Translations under genes and position numbers: made by a program
In this document: piece by piece, positions 4,843-5,976 of the stretch
How positions within the stretch are numbered: the first letter of the stretch is position 1
How the letters are laid out: each line of letters opens with the position of its first letter
The notes under the pieces: model-generated
The model's input: the letters and a program-made list of their open reading frames with translations, nothing else
The model's database searches: none
Told to the model about the DNA's origin: nothing
Assembly: GCA_030425785.1 (NCBI GenBank)
Contig: JAUHYJ010000247.1
Location: forward strand, 1 to 5,976
DNA length: 5,976 nt
From: Acidimicrobiia bacterium
GTDB lineage: Bacteria; Actinomycetota; Acidimicrobiia; Acidimicrobiales; Ilumatobacteraceae
Direction: 5' to 3'

Positions 4843-5976
4843 ATGATCGTGGTGGCTGCCGCCGTTGCGCTCGGCGGGATCGCCCTCATGGTCGTCGGCA
4901 GCCAGCGTGCAGTCGACGCAGCGACGGCCCTCGCCGCCAGCTCGCGTCTCCCGCCGTTCTTCGTCGGGATGACCCTGCTCGCGATCGGTACCGATCTGCC
5001 CGAGATCGCGAACTCGATCGTCGCGTCGGCGACGGGCCACGGCGATGTCAACGTCGGCGACTCGGTCGGGTCCGCAGCGACCCAGGCGACGTTGGTGCTC
5101 GGGCTGCTCCCGATCGTCGGGGGCGCCATCGTCATCCCGCGACGTGGCGTGCTCGTGACGGGTGTCGCGACGACGGTGTCGCTCGGGGTGCTGGCCCTGC
5201 TGATCTCCGACGGCATGTTCGGCCGCGTCGATGCCGCGGTGCTGCTCGTGCTCTGGGGCGCGGGATCATGGCTGGTGCTCGGCGAGACCTCCTACGAGCA
5301 GCAGATGCCGTTGATGACCGAGGACGTGCGCCGGCGGGACTTGGTCGCCCGCACGATCGCTGCGCTCGCCGTCGTCGCCGGCGGCGCGGTCGCGGCCCTC
5401 TGGGGCATCGTCGAGATCGCCGAGCGAGCCGGCCTGCCCGAGTTCCTCGTCGGCTTCTTCCTGGCGTCATTGGGAACGTCACTGCCCGAGCTGGTCTTCA
5501 ACATCACGGCGATCCGGCGGGGCGAGTCGGCGCTCGCCGTCGGTGACCTGGTCGGGGCATCGTTCCTCGACTCGACCCTGTCGGTCGCGATCGGGCCGCT
5601 GTTGTTCCCGACGGCGATCACGGTCGGCGACGTCCGTCCCGGCGTGTGGCTGGCGGCCGGGACGATGGCGCTCGTGACGCTGCTGATCTCGCGCATCCGC
5701 CGGCACGACTGGCGGACCGGCGTGATCCTCCTCGGCATGTATGCCGGGCTGGTCCTGATCGTCCTCATCCTGCGCCGCACCCTGTCGGCGGTCGCCATCG
5801 CGGCGGGCCTGATCGCGGTGACCGGCGCCTATGTCATTCCGGACGGCTCGATCTTCAATGGCCGCAGCTTCTTTGGCACCCATAGGGTCACCGAGGCGGA
5901 TGGCCTGCGCTCCTACGCCAACGGCACCACCGTTCATGGCGTTCAGCGCTTGTCGCAACTGGATGCCGCCCGCCCC
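4843..5976 (+). CDS. Na+/Ca2+ exchanger-like (CaCA superfamily) membrane protein, frame open at window end with a foreign-looking tail
   Basis: The frame runs 378 codons from ATG to the window edge without a stop. About ten hydrophobic segments fit by residue 310. Two alpha-repeats define the family. The first is GMTLLAIGTDLPEIANSIVA (42-61) followed by VGDSVGSAATQ (71-81). The second is GFFLASLGTSLPELVFNITA (204-223) followed by VGDLVGASFLD (233-243). The acidic ion-site residues E54 and E216 are kept. Both repeats have Asp (D73, D235) where GNVVGSN-type exchangers have Asn, so the ion may not be Ca2+. The likely role is exchange of a divalent cation for Na+ or H+ across the inner membrane. 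The usual YrbG-like length (about 310-330) is reached at WRTGVILLGMYAGLVLIVLI (290-309), where the protein would be expected to end. The residues after ~312 do not belong to this family and are described separately. Confidence 0.85.
   Translation, partial: MIVVAAAVALGGIALMVVGSQRAVDAATALAASSRLPPFFVGMTLLAIGTDLPEIANSIVASATGHGDVNVGDSVGSAATQATLVLGLLPIVGGAIVIPRRGVLVTGVATTVSLGVLALLISDGMFGRVDAAVLLVLWGAGSWLVLGETSYEQQMPLMTEDVRRRDLVARTIAALAVVAGGAVAALWGIVEIAERAGLPEFLVGFFLASLGTSLPELVFNITAIRRGESALAVGDLVGASFLDSTLSVAIGPLLFPTAITVGDVRPGVWLAAGTMALVTLLISRIRRHDWRTGVILLGMYAGLVLIVLILRRTLSAVAIAAGLIAVTGAYVIPDGSIFNGRSFFGTHRVTEADGLRSYANGTTVHGVQRLSQLDAARP
5773..5976 (+). other. In-frame tail resembling the start of the catalytic part of a fused spermidine-synthase-like protein
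   Basis: Residues ~311-378 of the exchanger frame form one more hydrophobic stretch (SAVAIAAGLIAVTGAYVI) and then GRSFFGTHRV (340-349), DGLRSY (353-358) and NGTTVHGVQRL (360-370). The pattern R(N/S)FFGxxRV...GTTxHGxQ is what I recall at the junction between membrane helices and the spermidine-synthase-like domain of large bacterial fused proteins. Codon use changes: 11 of the last 52 codons end in A or T (TAT, ATT, AAT, TTT, CAT, GAT, GTT, CAA), against 9 of 160 in bases 5281-5760. I read this as an internal piece of another gene, possibly proteobacterial, joined in frame to the exchanger. Whether the join is biological or an assembly chimera cannot be told here. The boundary is placed only approximately, between 5770 and 5800. 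Confidence 0.6.

Noticed and set aside
4719..5216. N-terminal extension of the second SDR to 444 residues
   Set aside because: The extension is antisense to the exchanger start and is Arg/Thr/Ser-rich; the SDR fold begins at the ATG at 4718.
5292..5958. Minus-strand frames opposite the exchanger
   Set aside because: Arg/Asp-rich shadows without motifs; the plus strand has both alpha-repeats and a strong SD.
1..5976. CRISPR array, tRNA, rRNA, insertion sequence or attachment site
   Set aside because: No regularly spaced repeats, cloverleaf-like segments, rRNA-like stretches, transposase motifs or terminal inverted repeats were seen on reading either strand.

Overview
The window is very GC-rich, with coding frames that end almost every codon in G or C. 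It has GTG starts and a protein set typical of high-GC Actinomycetota: a DUF427 protein, an Rv2629/Balon-like release-factor homologue and abundant short-chain dehydrogenases (SDRs). An Acidimicrobiia/Ilumatobacter-like source is plausible but is inferred only from protein resemblance. The last ~200 bases look foreign to the rest (see below).

Layout, left to right. Bases 2-163 (+) are the 3' end of a gene resembling FAD-dependent phenol-hydroxylase-type monooxygenases. It is followed 44 bases later by an SDR (208-948, +). Convergent to these is a two-gene minus-strand unit: a short, acidic, probably disordered protein (2382-2032), then a bacterial eRF1-like (baeRF/Balon-type) protein (2035-977) joined to it by a GTGA stop/start overlap. 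Divergent from that unit is a pirin-family cupin (2436-3299, +). It converges on a second GTGA-overlapped minus-strand pair: an SDR (4718-3882) followed by a DUF427 protein (3885-3322). A 124-base intergenic region then leads to a cation/Ca2+ exchanger-like membrane protein (from 4843, +), whose frame stays open to the window edge.

The genes do not form one pathway. The monooxygenase fragment and first SDR could belong to an oxidative catabolic cluster. The acidic protein and the baeRF protein look like a translationally coupled ribosome-associated or stress unit. The second SDR and DUF427 form another coupled unit of unknown substrate.

Two points deserve most attention. First, the exchanger looks complete by about residue 310, yet the frame runs on into ~65 residues that resemble the membrane/catalytic boundary of fused spermidine-synthase-like proteins. 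Codon use there is visibly different (11 of the last 52 codons end in A/T, against 9 of 160 just upstream), which suggests a chimeric join or a transfer boundary near 5770-5800. Second, the baeRF protein carries GGW where classical release factors have GGQ, and it is coupled to an acidic disordered partner.
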